Below, piece by piece: positions 33,956-42,985 of a DNA stretch of 64,000 bases. The translations under genes and the position numbers were made by a program. A model generated the notes under the pieces. The model did not search any database and had not been told where the DNA came from. It saw only the letters and a list, made by a program, of their open reading frames with translations. The stretch comes from Solidesulfovibrio carbinolicus. Its GTDB lineage: Bacteria; Desulfobacterota; Desulfovibrionia; Desulfovibrionales; Desulfovibrionaceae. The stretch is taken from positions 4,460,867-4,524,866 of the forward strand of contig NZ_CP026538.1 in the NCBI RefSeq assembly GCF_004135975.1. Direction: 5' to 3'. Each line of letters starts with the position of its first letter. Position 1 is the first letter of the stretch.

Positions 33956-34792
33956 ATGGCCGCGCCTAACCCCACCCCCCCTATTGAGGGGGTCCGGGGG
34001 GGATCATCCCCCCCGGCGGGTGCAGGGCGGAGCCCTGCTTATGAACTCTCCGGCCTCTTGTTCGTCCTGTTTCTCCTCGTGCTTTGGGAGTGCCTGGCCC
34101 GGGCGGAGGTGTTGCCGGCCGGGGCCGTGCCACCGGCTTCGCGGGTGGCGGCGGCGTTGTGGGAGCTGGGGGCAAGCGGCGAGATTTTCGCCGAGATCGG
34201 CCGCACGGCCGGCCGGGCCTTGGCCGGGTTCGCCTTGGGCGGATTGGCGGGCGTGGTGTTGGGCTTTGGCTGCGGCGTGTTTCCGGGCTTTGGCCGGGCG
34301 GTGGGGACCACGGCGGAATTTTTGCGCCCCATGCCGTCGGTGGCGCTTATTCCCATCGGCATTTTGTTTCTCGGGCTGGGGTTTGGGCTGTGCGTGGCCG
34401 TGGCCGCCTTTGCCTGCTGTTGGCCGGCTTATGTGGCGGCCCGGGCCGGGGCTGGCGCGGCCGGACCGGAGTTGCGCGACACGGCCCGGGCTTACGGCCT
34501 GGGGCGCGCCGAGAGCATTGTGTTCGTCCTGGCTCCGGCCGCGTTGCCGCAGATTTTCGCCGGGCTGCGCACGGGGTTGGCCGTGGCCGTGGCCGTGGCC
34601 GTGACCACGGAGATGGCGGCCGCGCCAAACGGCCTGGGCTCGTTTATCCTGGAGGCTTCCATGGCCGGCCGGCCGGAGCGGATGTACGCCGGCATCGTGG
34701 CCGTGGGTGCGCTTGGCGCGGCGCTTAACGCCCTGTTTCTGGCCTTGCGGCGGCGGGCGCTTGTCTGGCTGCCGGGGACGGGGCGGCCATGA
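33956..34792 (+). CDS. ABC transporter permease 1 (start disturbed by repeat)
   Basis: This permease of the SsuC/TauC family has about six transmembrane helices and the inner-membrane loop PELRDTARAYGLGRAESIVFVLAPAALPQIFAGLR. The body is intact from LSGLLFVLFLLVLWECLARAE onward, but the 5' end is not. The frame upstream runs through a palindromic repeat, and the well-placed GGAG-ATG at 34041 is out of frame by one base. Restoring one A there would give MKLSGLL..., matching the MKRLSGIVV start of permease 2. I give the nearest in-frame ATG (33956) as a provisional start. The end overlaps permease 2 by four bases. Confidence 0.7.
   Translation: MAAPNPTPPIEGVRGGSSPPAGAGRSPAYELSGLLFVLFLLVLWECLARAEVLPAGAVPPASRVAAALWELGASGEIFAEIGRTAGRALAGFALGGLAGVVLGFGCGVFPGFGRAVGTTAEFLRPMPSVALIPIGILFLGLGFGLCVAVAAFACCWPAYVAARAGAGAAGPELRDTARAYGLGRAESIVFVLAPAALPQIFAGLRTGLAVAVAVAVTTEMAAAPNGLGSFILEASMAGRPERMYAGIVAVGALGAALNALFLALRRRALVWLPGTGRP
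33987..34038 (-). repeat. 3' element, class B copy 2, reversed, inside permease 5' end
   Basis: This is the reverse-oriented partner of the element at 33831: GCAGGGC-TCC-GCCCTGC, then CCGGGGGG-type stem around GATGAT, then a CCCCC...GGGGG pair. It ends three bases before an out-of-frame ATG of permease 1. Confidence 0.8.
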
Positions 34793-35553
34793 AGCGGTTG
34801 TCGGGCATCGTCGTGTTGTGCGCCCTGGCCGGCGTCTGGGAGTGCGTGTCCCGGGCCGGACTGGTCTCGAAGCTCTATTTTCCGCCGGTCTCGACCATTG
34901 CCGCCGTGTTTTGGGAGCTGACGGTTTCGGGGACGCTGCCGGCCCAGGCCGGGGAGACGTTTGCCCGGGCCGTGGCCGGGCTCTTGGCCGCCCTGGTCCT
35001 GGCCGGGCCGTTGGGGCTGGCCATGGGCACGTCGCGCCGGTTGTCGGCGCTGCTGACCCCGGCCGTGGAGCTGGTGCGCCCCGTGCCGCCGCCGGCCGTC
35101 ATTCCGGCGGCCATGCTGCTTTTGGGCATCGGCACGGGCATGAAGCTTTCGGTCATCGTCTTTGCCTGCTTTTTCCCCATCCTGGTTGGCGCGGTGGACG
35201 GCGCGCGCCATGTGGAGCCGGGCTTTCGCCTGACGGCGGCGGCCTATGGCCTGCGCCGGTGGCAACTGCTTTTCGGCGTCATCTTGCCGGCGGCCGGGCC
35301 GAGTCTGGCGGCCGGGTTTCGCACGGCCGTGCCCATGGCGCTTATTGTGGCCGTGCTGTCCGAGATGGTGGGCGCGTCCAGCGGCATCGGGCATTACATC
35401 CTGCGGATGCAGCGCACCTTCGCCATCCCGGAGATGTACGCCGGCGTGGCTTGGCTGGGCATTTTGGGCCTGGGCTGCAACTTGGCCGTGGAGCGGGGGC
35501 TTTCGCGCTTGCTGGGCTGGCACGAGGGCTGGAAAAATGGTATGGGGCGTTGA
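34789..35553 (+). CDS. ABC transporter permease 2
   Basis: This 254-residue SsuC/TauC-type permease has about six transmembrane helices and the loop VEPGFRLTAAAYGLRRWQLLFGVILPAAGPSLAAGFR that contacts the ATPase. It starts with an ATGA overlap on the stop of permease 1, so the two are translationally coupled. Most SsuC-type importers use a homodimer; two different permease genes suggest a heterodimer. It is related to permease 1 over its whole length. Confidence 0.9.
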   Translation: MKRLSGIVVLCALAGVWECVSRAGLVSKLYFPPVSTIAAVFWELTVSGTLPAQAGETFARAVAGLLAALVLAGPLGLAMGTSRRLSALLTPAVELVRPVPPPAVIPAAMLLLGIGTGMKLSVIVFACFFPILVGAVDGARHVEPGFRLTAAAYGLRRWQLLFGVILPAAGPSLAAGFRTAVPMALIVAVLSEMVGASSGIGHYILRMQRTFAIPEMYAGVAWLGILGLGCNLAVERGLSRLLGWHEGWKNGMGR

Positions 35554-35572
35554 GCAACCCCAGGAGGACGCC

Positions 35573-36517
35573 ATGCCCATCGCTGCCCTTGCCGCCTTCG
35601 TCCTGTCGCTTTTCCTCGCCGTCCCGGCCCTGGCCGCCGATCCTACCCCCCTTAAGGTCGGCTACATCCCTGTCGGCGACTGCCTGCAATACTACGTGGC
35701 CGAGGAAGAAGGCTATTTCGCGGCCGAAGGGCTGGCCGTGGCCGGCGCGGCCATGAAGGGCGGCGCGGTCATCGCCCCGGCCGTGGAGGGCGGCGAGCTG
35801 GCCATCGGCTGGTCCAACACCGTGTCCATCATCCTGGCCCACGCCAAGGGCTTCGACTTCGCCTTCCTGGCCCCCGGAGCCGAGGGCGTGGCCGGCGCCA
35901 ACGACGTCCATGCCCTGCTCGTGCCGGCGGACTCCCCCCTCACGTCCGTGGCCGGGCTGGCCGGCAAGACCGTGGCCATAAACACCCTGGGCAACATCAA
36001 CGAGGCGGCCATGCGCGCCCTGGCCCAGAAGGCCGGCATCGCCCCGGACGCCATCCGGCTGGTGGAGGTCCCCTTCCCGGACATGGCCGGAGCCATGGCC
36101 AAGGGCTCGGTCCAGGCGGCGCTGACCCTGGAGCCTTTTGTCACCGACGCCGTTTCGCGCGGCGCGGCCAAGGTCCTCGATCCCTCGCCCCATGCCGCCT
36201 TCGGCAGCCCCTATCTCATCGGCGGCTGGTTCGCCAAAAAGGCCTGGATCAAGGACCATCCGGCCCAGGCGACGGCCTTTGCCCGGGCCGTGGCCAAGGC
36301 GGCGGCCTTTATCGACGCCAACCCGGAAAAGGCCCGGCAGATTTTAAGTCAGCGCACCAAGCTCGCCCCGGAGCTGGCCGCCAAAATCGTGCTGCCGCGC
36401 TTTCCCCAGCGCCTTGACCCCAAGGCGCTTTCCGGCGTCATCGACGTGTCGGCCCGGTTCGGGCTTCTGGCCAAGCCCTTCCCGGCGGCCGAGATCCTGG
36501 ACGCGCCGGCCCAGTAG
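35573..36517 (+). CDS. ABC transporter substrate-binding protein (SsuA/THI5-like)
   Basis: This 314-residue periplasmic protein has a signal peptide (MPIAALAAFVLSLFLAVPALA) and an SsuA/THI5-like fold: LKVGYIPVGDCLQYYVAEEEGYFAAEGLAV, then GGELAIGWSNTVSI, LAGKTVAINTLGN and ALTLEPFVTDAV. AGGAGG before the ATG fixes the start. It is the last gene of the ABC cluster and supplies its specificity. Candidates are sulfonates, nitrate-like anions, or thiamine precursors; the sequence does not decide. Confidence 0.88.
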   Translation: MPIAALAAFVLSLFLAVPALAADPTPLKVGYIPVGDCLQYYVAEEEGYFAAEGLAVAGAAMKGGAVIAPAVEGGELAIGWSNTVSIILAHAKGFDFAFLAPGAEGVAGANDVHALLVPADSPLTSVAGLAGKTVAINTLGNINEAAMRALAQKAGIAPDAIRLVEVPFPDMAGAMAKGSVQAALTLEPFVTDAVSRGAAKVLDPSPHAAFGSPYLIGGWFAKKAWIKDHPAQATAFARAVAKAAAFIDANPEKARQILSQRTKLAPELAAKIVLPRFPQRLDPKALSGVIDVSARFGLLAKPFPAAEILDAPAQ

Positions 36518-36564
36518 GCCGCACGCTTCGCGCCGCCTCGTCGGCAGCCAGCCCCTTGTCGTCA

Positions 36565-36604
36565 GACGCCCCGGACGCGGCCCACGGCCCGCGCCCGGGG
36601 CGTC
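36565..36604 (+). terminator. hairpin after the ABC cluster
   Basis: GACGCCCCGG pairs with CCGGGGCGTC, with a further CGCGG/CCGCG pairing inside, 47 nt after the binding-protein stop. There is no T-run. Confidence 0.55.
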
Positions 36605-36942
36605 GATGCTGCGTCGTCACGCTTCCCTCCGCGCCAGTGACCCGAATATTCTTCGCCGCTTTCCCCTCTTACAACGCCGCCATCCAGCCCGGTAAATCCG
36701 TGGCCGCAAGACGTTTTCCACAGCTACGGCCCGGCCAAACGAACATTGTTCGTCGGCTTCCTGGAAAGAACCGCCGACGAAACGACGTCCAAACGCCCCA
36801 ATTCCGAACGCCCGGCCGGACCCTACCCGGCCGAGTTGCCAAAACCGGCGAAAAGCCTTCTGAAAAGGCCGTCTCCACAATGGCGCTACCGCCCGTATTT
36901 GCTGATTATTATGTCTCCTAAGCACCGAATTTTATTTTTCAC

Positions 36943-36971
36943 TTTACGATAGCCCATTTTGTCACTATGAA
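36943..36971 (+). promoter_or_regulatory. sigma-70-type promoter of the glutamate synthase operon
   Basis: TTTACG (36943-36948), a 17-bp spacer and TATGAA (36966-36971) lie in an AT-rich pocket, about 42 nt before the ATG at 37013. This is the best promoter-like match I found in the window. Confidence 0.6.
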
Positions 36972-37012
36972 AAAACCCCCCTTAATGAGAATTCGATTAT
37001 TCGGAGTAGACC

Positions 37013-38143
37013 ATGTGCCGCTTATTCGCCCTCAGCAGCCGGGACCCCGTGTCCCCCATGCGCGCCATCGAGGCGCTCAACGTCATGAAGGAAGGGCACG
37101 ACGGCTCGGGCGTCGGTCTTTTCCTCTCCGACCTCGGCGGCCCCTTCGGTGAAATGAAGGATGCGCCCATCCTCTCCGGAATCTTTACCGACGAAGGCTT
37201 AAAACGCCTCGACGCCTACATGGGAGAACGCGGGTTCGTCACCCGCAAGACTCTCGAACTCGATCCGCGCACCAAACCGCCGCTGGGCACCCCGGTGCGA
37301 GGCTCCTATATCGCCCGGGCCTACGAGGCCCCGGCCGACCTCAAGGCCAAAAGCCAGGCCGAACGCGAGCTGGCCTACATGCTCATGCGCGTGGAACTGC
37401 GCCACATGGGCGAGGAAAAGGAAGACATCCGCGTCTTCTCGTTCTGGCCCGACACCATCATGGTCAAGGAAGTCGGCGACCCCATGGAGGTCGGCGAATA
37501 CCTGGGCCTGGACCGCCCCGAACTGGCCTGCCGCCGCATCCTGGCCCAGGGCCGCCAGAACACCAACTACGCCATCAATCTCTACGCCTGCCATCCGTTT
37601 TTCCTGCAGGGCGTGTGCACCATGACCAACGGCGAGAACACGGCCTTCGTGCCCATCCGCGAATACCTGCTCTCGCGCGGCTTCCCCGGCTACATGGGCT
37701 ACCAGTCCGATTCGGAAGTCTTTGCCCACATCATGCACTTTACGCTCAACCGCCTCCAGTTTGGCATCGAATACTACAAGCACGTCATCACGCCACTGTC
37801 CGACGCCGAGATGGCCGAGCACCCCGACCAGGCCCTTCTGGCCCGCATCAAGCAGACCTGCCGCAAGCTCATCATCGACGGCCCCAACTGCGTCATCGGC
37901 TGCCTGCCCGACAAGACCATGTTCATGGTCCAGGACCGCAAGAAGCTGCGGCCCGGCGTGGTCGGCGGCAAGCCCGGCATCTTCGCCTTCTCCTCGGAAA
38001 TCTGCGGCCTCGACGCGGCCATCCCCGACCGCGACCAGCACGCCGATTTTCAACCCATGCACCTGGATACGGCCATCGTGCGCCCCGAATGCCAAGAGGT
38101 CACCATATGCAATCAACTGCAGTCATTACCCCGTCCACACTAA
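37013..38143 (+). CDS. glutamate synthase glutaminase subunit (archaeal-type GltA1)
   Basis: This 376-residue class II glutamine amidotransferase begins MCRLFALSSRDPVSP; Cys2 becomes the N-terminal nucleophile after Met removal. It should release ammonia from glutamine and pass it to the FMN subunit. Family features are HDGSGVGLFLS, GRQNTNYAINLYACHPFF and MTNGENTAF. Its 3' end overlaps the next gene by 37 bases. The split into separate glutaminase, FMN and GXGXG/reductase genes is the archaeal/anaerobe layout rather than the single GltB of E. coli. Confidence 0.9.
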   Translation: MCRLFALSSRDPVSPMRAIEALNVMKEGHDGSGVGLFLSDLGGPFGEMKDAPILSGIFTDEGLKRLDAYMGERGFVTRKTLELDPRTKPPLGTPVRGSYIARAYEAPADLKAKSQAERELAYMLMRVELRHMGEEKEDIRVFSFWPDTIMVKEVGDPMEVGEYLGLDRPELACRRILAQGRQNTNYAINLYACHPFFLQGVCTMTNGENTAFVPIREYLLSRGFPGYMGYQSDSEVFAHIMHFTLNRLQFGIEYYKHVITPLSDAEMAEHPDQALLARIKQTCRKLIIDGPNCVIGCLPDKTMFMVQDRKKLRPGVVGGKPGIFAFSSEICGLDAAIPDRDQHADFQPMHLDTAIVRPECQEVTICNQLQSLPRPH

Positions 38144-39741
38144 GCGTCAACGACCTGCCCTGGCAGATCGAGTGGGACAAGAACACCTGCACCCTGTGCG
38201 GGCGCTGCACGTCCGTTTGCCCGGTCAACGCCATTGAGCTTGGCGTCCACCGCAAACGCACCGTCGAGGCTTTGCCGGGCCTGCCCAAAAAGCCCACCAA
38301 CAGCTATTCCATCTACCATGGCATCCGCCAGCGCACCGATCCGGCTTATCGCTGCATCGGCTGCGCCATGTGCAACATGGTCTGTCCCAATAACGCCATC
38401 GCCCCGCGCCTGCGTCCCGAAGCCACGACGCTGAAGTTCCACAACAACCGGGGCGGCGCGGCCCGCACCCGTGGCGGACGGCGCAACGACGGCGGCAGCC
38501 TGCTCGATCAGATCAAATTCATCCGCATCTCCATGCTCACCGACCCGGCCCTGGACGCCGGCCGCCACGAGTTCGAACTGCGCACGCTTTTAGGGCGCAT
38601 CCAGCCGCCCGAAGAGGGCCTCGCCGCCCTGGCGGGTAACGGCTGGGTGCCGGCCGTGCGGGAAATCTACCCGCTCATGATCGGCTCCATGTCCTTTGGC
38701 GCGCTCTCCCCCAACATGTGGGAAGGCCTGGTCATGGGCGTGACCTACTTGAACGAGGAGCTCAACATGCCGGTGCGCATGTGCACCGGCGAGGGCGGCT
38801 GCCCGCCGCGCCTTTTGCGCTCGCGGTTCCTCAAGTACATGGTCCTGCAGATCGCCTCGGGCTACTTCGGCTGGGACGAGATCATAAAAGCCCTGCCGGA
38901 CATGAAGGAAGACCCCTGCGCCATTGAGATCAAGTATGGCCAGGGAGCCAAGCCCGGCGACGGCGGCCTGCTCATGTGGTACAAGGTCAACAAGCTCATC
39001 GCCGCCATTCGCGGCGTGCCCCAGGGCGTGTCCCTGCCAAGCCCCCCGACCCACCAGACCCAGTACTCCATCGAAGAGTCCGTGGCCAAGATGATCCAGT
39101 CCATGTCCATGGCCTGGGGCTTCCGCGTGCCGGTCTATCCCAAGATCTCCGGCACCACGACCTCCACGGCGGTGCTTAATAACCTCGTGCGCAACCCCTA
39201 CGCCGCCGGGCTGGCCATCGACGGCGAGGACGGCGGCACCGGCGCGGCCTACAACGTGTCCATGAACCACATGGGCCACCCCATCGCCACCAACCTGCGC
39301 GACTGCTACGACAACCTGGTCATCTCCGGCAAACAAAACGAGATTCCGCTCATCGCCGGCGGCGGCATCGGCAAGAACGGCAATCTGGCCGCCAACGCCG
39401 CCGCGCTGATCATGCTCGGAGCCAGCGCCGTGCAGTCCGGCAAATACATCATGCAGGCCGCCGCCGGCTGCGTCGGCTCCGAAGCCGACCGCTGCAACGT
39501 CTGCAACATCGGCGTGTGCCCCAAGGGCATCACCTCCCAGGACCCGCGCGTGTACCGCCGGCTTGATCCCGAAAAAGTGGCCGAACGGCTGGTCGACGTC
39601 TTCCTGTCCTTCGACACCGAACTGCGCAAGATCGTCGCGCCCCTTGGCCGGTCCACGTCCCTGCCCATCGGCATGTCCGACGGCCTGGGCATCAGCGACT
39701 ACCACGTGGCCGAGCGCCTGAAGATCAAGTACGTGGTTTAA
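38107..39741 (+). CDS. glutamate synthase FMN-binding subunit with ferredoxin domain (archaeal-type GltA2)
   Basis: This 544-residue protein has two 4Fe-4S motifs at its N-terminus (CTLCGRCTSVCP, about 23-34, and CIGCAMCNMVCP) and the glutamate synthase FMN barrel with MIGSMSFGALSPN, GEGGCPP, KYGQGAKPGDGG and AGLAIDGEDGGTGAAY. A cysteine group CVGSEADRCNVCNIGVCP near 460 binds the 3Fe-4S cluster typical of the family. It makes glutamate from 2-oxoglutarate and ammonia. AAGAGG precedes the ATG, which lies inside the end of the glutaminase gene. Confidence 0.93.
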   Translation: MQSTAVITPSTLSVNDLPWQIEWDKNTCTLCGRCTSVCPVNAIELGVHRKRTVEALPGLPKKPTNSYSIYHGIRQRTDPAYRCIGCAMCNMVCPNNAIAPRLRPEATTLKFHNNRGGAARTRGGRRNDGGSLLDQIKFIRISMLTDPALDAGRHEFELRTLLGRIQPPEEGLAALAGNGWVPAVREIYPLMIGSMSFGALSPNMWEGLVMGVTYLNEELNMPVRMCTGEGGCPPRLLRSRFLKYMVLQIASGYFGWDEIIKALPDMKEDPCAIEIKYGQGAKPGDGGLLMWYKVNKLIAAIRGVPQGVSLPSPPTHQTQYSIEESVAKMIQSMSMAWGFRVPVYPKISGTTTSTAVLNNLVRNPYAAGLAIDGEDGGTGAAYNVSMNHMGHPIATNLRDCYDNLVISGKQNEIPLIAGGGIGKNGNLAANAAALIMLGASAVQSGKYIMQAAAGCVGSEADRCNVCNIGVCPKGITSQDPRVYRRLDPEKVAERLVDVFLSFDTELRKIVAPLGRSTSLPIGMSDGLGISDYHVAERLKIKYVV

Positions 39742-39779
39742 CCCGGGCGTCCTTTTACACGCACCAAGGCGGCACGAAC

Positions 39780-42113
39780 ATGGCACAGCAAACCGTCACC
39801 ATACACGGCATAGAAAACGGACAACGCGTCCAGTCCCGCATCCTGGAGGAGCGCATCCAGCGCGCCGTCACCCAGGGCGCGCGCGACCTTATCGTTGAAG
39901 CCTTCGGCCAGCACGGCATCGGCGGCCGGCTGTGGGTCTCCCGCGAGGAACCAATTCGCGTGCGCATCACCGGCTCGCCCGGCCAGCGCACCGGCTCCAT
40001 GGGCTTCCCCGGCACCCGCATCGACATCGACGGCTCGGTCTCCGACGACATCGGCTGGCTCAACGCCGGAGCCGACATTGTCGTGCGCGGCAACGCCGGC
40101 AACGGCGCCTGCAACGCCATGGCCCAGGGCAAGGTCATGATCGCCGGCAACATCGGTTCGCGCGGCATGACCATGACCAAGCAGAACCCCAAGTACGCCG
40201 CGCCGGAACTCTTTGTCCTGGGCAGCGTCGGCGACTACTTCGCCGAATTCATGGCCGGCGGCACGGCCGTGGTCTGCGGCTTCGAGCCGCAAAACCCGGA
40301 CAACGTGCTCGGCTACCGCCCCTGCGTCGGCATGGTGGGCGGGCGCATCTTCTTCCGCGGCCCCCACAAAGGCTTTTCCCTGGCCGACGCCAAGCTCGTG
40401 GCCATCGACGACGCCACGTTTGGCTGGCTGACCGAGAACCTGGGGAAGTTCCTCGACGCCATCGGTCGGCCGGAACTGTTCGACGCCCTGGCCAACCGCG
40501 ACGACTGGCAGCTCATCGCCGCCCGGTCGCCCTACGAAAAGACCGGCAAGAGCCGCCGTCCCATGGGCGAATTCCGCGCCCAGGTCTGGGACGCGGAACT
40601 CGGCCGGGGCGGCCTTATCGGCGACCTCGACGACTCCGACCGCAGCACCATCGGCCTTATCGTCACCGGCGAGCTGCGCCGGTTCGTGCCGGTCTGGGAA
40701 AACAAGAAATACCTCGCCCCCTGTCAGGCCAGCTGCCCCACCGGCATCCCGGTGCAGGAGCGCTGGCAGCTCGTGCGCGACGGGCTCATGGACGAAGCCA
40801 TGGACCTGGCGCTCGCCTACACGCCCTTCCCGGCCACGGTCTGCGGCTACCTGTGCCCCAACCTGTGCATGCAGGGCTGCACCCGCAACGTCGGCACCTT
40901 AAAGCCCCTGGACACGGCCATGCTCGGCAAGGCCAACGTCAAGGCCGGCAAGATGCCCAAGCTCCCGGAGCTGTCCGGCAAGCGCGTGGCCGTCATCGGC
41001 GGCGGTCCGGCCGGCATGTCCGTGGCCTGGCAGCTGCGGCTGGCCGGCCATGAGGCCGTGATCTACGATCCGGCCGAGAAGCTCGGCGGCAAGATCAGCT
41101 CGTCGATTCCCTCCAGCCGCATCCCGGCCGACGTGCTCGACGCCGAGATCGCCCGGGCCCGGGAAATCCTGCCCCACATCCAGACCCAAAAGGCCCTTTC
41201 GGCCGACGAGTTCGCCCAGATCGTCACGGACTACGACTACGTGGTGCTGGCCGTTGGCGCGAACAAGCCCCGCATGTTGCCGGTTCCGGGCAAGGAACTG
41301 GCCACCCCGGCGCTGACCTTCTTAAAGGCCGCCAAGAAGAGCGAAGGCAAGGTCGGCAAGCGCGTGGTCATTATCGGCGCGGGCAACGTGGGCTGCGACG
41401 TGGCCACCGAAGCCGCACGCCTGGGGGCCGAGTCCATTACGCTCATCGACATCCAAAAGCCCGCCGCCTTTGGCAAGGAAAAGCACGACGCCGAAGAAGT
41501 CGGCGCGGTCTTCAAGTGGCCCTGCTTCACCAAGGAGATCACGCCCGAGGGCGTGCTGCTGCAGTCGGGCGAGCTGATCCCGGCCGACACGGTGCTGCTG
41601 TCCGTGGGCGACGTGCCGGACATCGAGTTCCTGGGCGACACCATCGCCACGGAACGCGGCCATGTGAAGGTCAACAGCATCTTCCAGACGACCAACCCCA
41701 AGGTGTTCGCCATCGGCGACATCGTGAAGCCGGGCCTTTTAACCCAGGCCATCGGCATGGGCCGCGACGCGGCCCGGGCCATCGACGAGATATTAACCGG
41801 CAAGCGTCCCTGCGAGGACACGCGCAAGATGATCGACTACAAGCGGGCCAAGCTTGAGTACTTCGATCCGCGCGTGCTGGAGTTCAACGATCTCGACTCC
41901 TGCGCCAGCCAGTGTTCGTCCTGCGGCGCTTGCCGCGACTGCGGCCTGTGCGAGACCTTGTGCCCGGTGGGGGCGATTACCCGCCAGCAGAAGGAAGGCA
42001 AGGAATTCGCCATGGTTTCGGACCCGGACAAGTGCATCGGCTGCGGTTTCTGCGCCAACGCCTGCCCCTGCGGCGTCTGGAGCATCGTGGAGAATACGCC
42101 GCTGACGACGTAG
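39780..42113 (+). CDS. GXGXG domain (GltA3) fused to NAD(P)H glutamate synthase small subunit
   Basis: This 777-residue fusion joins two usually separate parts. Residues about 1-250 are the GXGXG beta-helix (GSVGDYFAEFMAGGTAVVCG). Residues about 310-690 are the GltD-type reductase with Cys-rich CQASCPTGIPVQE and CGYLCPNLCMQGCTR, an FAD-binding GGGPAGMSVAWQ and an NAD(P)-binding IIGAGNVGCDVATEA. The C-terminus adds a ferredoxin module (CSSCGACRDCGLCETLCP; CIGCGFCANACP). It feeds electrons to the FMN subunit. It is last in the operon and followed by a strong terminator. Confidence 0.93.
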   Translation: MAQQTVTIHGIENGQRVQSRILEERIQRAVTQGARDLIVEAFGQHGIGGRLWVSREEPIRVRITGSPGQRTGSMGFPGTRIDIDGSVSDDIGWLNAGADIVVRGNAGNGACNAMAQGKVMIAGNIGSRGMTMTKQNPKYAAPELFVLGSVGDYFAEFMAGGTAVVCGFEPQNPDNVLGYRPCVGMVGGRIFFRGPHKGFSLADAKLVAIDDATFGWLTENLGKFLDAIGRPELFDALANRDDWQLIAARSPYEKTGKSRRPMGEFRAQVWDAELGRGGLIGDLDDSDRSTIGLIVTGELRRFVPVWENKKYLAPCQASCPTGIPVQERWQLVRDGLMDEAMDLALAYTPFPATVCGYLCPNLCMQGCTRNVGTLKPLDTAMLGKANVKAGKMPKLPELSGKRVAVIGGGPAGMSVAWQLRLAGHEAVIYDPAEKLGGKISSSIPSSRIPADVLDAEIARAREILPHIQTQKALSADEFAQIVTDYDYVVLAVGANKPRMLPVPGKELATPALTFLKAAKKSEGKVGKRVVIIGAGNVGCDVATEAARLGAESITLIDIQKPAAFGKEKHDAEEVGAVFKWPCFTKEITPEGVLLQSGELIPADTVLLSVGDVPDIEFLGDTIATERGHVKVNSIFQTTNPKVFAIGDIVKPGLLTQAIGMGRDAARAIDEILTGKRPCEDTRKMIDYKRAKLEYFDPRVLEFNDLDSCASQCSSCGACRDCGLCETLCPVGAITRQQKEGKEFAMVSDPDKCIGCGFCANACPCGVWSIVENTPLTT

Positions 42114-42167
42114 CGGTGCGGGGGAATGCCCCCGGCCCCGGGAGGGGCGAAGTAATTGGAAAATGGA

Positions 42168-42199
42168 CGGGCCGCCTCGGAAGAGGCGGCCCGTTTTTT
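42168..42199 (+). terminator. Rho-independent terminator of the glutamate synthase operon
   Basis: CGGGCCGCCTC and GAGGCGGCCCG around GGAA are followed by six T. It is almost the same stem as the glgP terminator. Confidence 0.92.
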
Positions 42200-42205
42200 A
42201 GATCG

Positions 42206-42985
42206 TTATTTCAGTCCAACAAGTTCTTTCCCGTACATCTTTACAACCATATTATCTCCGAACTGTTGATTTAGGTTATCTACTATAGGCTGAATCAAAA
42301 GAAGCGCATTTTTCAAAACTTCGCGAAGGTATAAATTATTATCTCCAAATATTTCAGGGCTAAATTGATACAGACTTTCTATAACAGTGTCTTGATTGAC
42401 AAATCCATGCTCATCAAAGCCTTTTCTCGCATTCCATACAGTCCACAAGCGATTGATGCATTTGCTTTCATATGGAACTAATTTCCAATGTTCTTCATCC
42501 ATGAACTTGACAACGCTAGACATATAATCTGTGTATTTATGCAAATAGTAAGCTTGTATTCCAATTTCTTTGCAAAAATACCGCTCAAACCAAATGTCGA
42601 TGTACTTTTCCTGTAAATCTTCAAACGTCAAACACACAATATTTGTATTTTTTGTATACTCTAAAGCTCCAGCTTGAAATCCATTCTTTGAAATTATAAA
42701 CCCAATATTAGCACCTGTTTCAGACATAACCGTCATAAACGAATGGACTACACTCTGATCGACCCTTTCGCTCCAATTTTTGCATTCCGAAATAATTTTT
42801 ATGGGATGGTCACCAACTTTATCAACAGCAAATACATCAACGCACACTTTCCCACGGGGGGTCTCTATGGTATACTCTTGTTCTGCAAAATAGCCGATTT
42901 CTCGGAATATATTTCTAACACCTAGTTGCAGATCTCGCCAGTTTGTTGGCAAAGGATTTTCAACAAGATGAATGCAATCTCGCAT
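42206..42985 (-). CDS. AT-rich Mrr-like restriction endonuclease-fold protein
   Basis: This 259-residue protein has a PD-(D/E)XK nuclease core near the N-terminus: VCVDVFAVD followed by IKIISECKNW, giving the D...ECK active site, then MTVMSETGANIGFIISKNGFQ typical of Mrr_cat domains. The rest (about 130-259) is helical and unrecognised. The gene and its upstream region to about 43080 are strongly AT-rich with AAA/ATT-type codons, unlike every neighbour, which points to horizontal transfer. No methylase or other defence gene is adjacent. The start is the first ATG; no good ribosome site is seen. Confidence 0.75.
   Translation of the reverse strand: MRDCIHLVENPLPTNWRDLQLGVRNIFREIGYFAEQEYTIETPRGKVCVDVFAVDKVGDHPIKIISECKNWSERVDQSVVHSFMTVMSETGANIGFIISKNGFQAGALEYTKNTNIVCLTFEDLQEKYIDIWFERYFCKEIGIQAYYLHKYTDYMSSVVKFMDEEHWKLVPYESKCINRLWTVWNARKGFDEHGFVNQDTVIESLYQFSPEIFGDNNLYLREVLKNALLLIQPIVDNLNQQFGDNMVVKMYGKELVGLK

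Larger units (their letters stand above)
36518..37012 (+). other. gap between ABC cluster and glutamate synthase operon
   Basis: I see no gene in these 495 bases. They hold a stable hairpin (36565-36604), a 15-bp perfect palindrome ACGAACA-T-TGTTCGT (36739-36753), then an AT-rich stretch from about 36890 with a sigma-70-like promoter. The GGAG at 37001-37004 serves the next gene. Confidence 0.6.

Noticed and set aside
33939..34604. 221-residue plus-strand frame over permease 1
   Set aside because: It is rich in Cys, Arg, Ser and Trp with no membrane pattern; it only shows that ATG 34041 points into the wrong frame.
36990..37010. Fur-box-like AT-rich word before the glutamate synthase ATG
   Set aside because: Only a partial match to GATAATGATTATC-type repeats, and it overlaps the leader and ribosome site.
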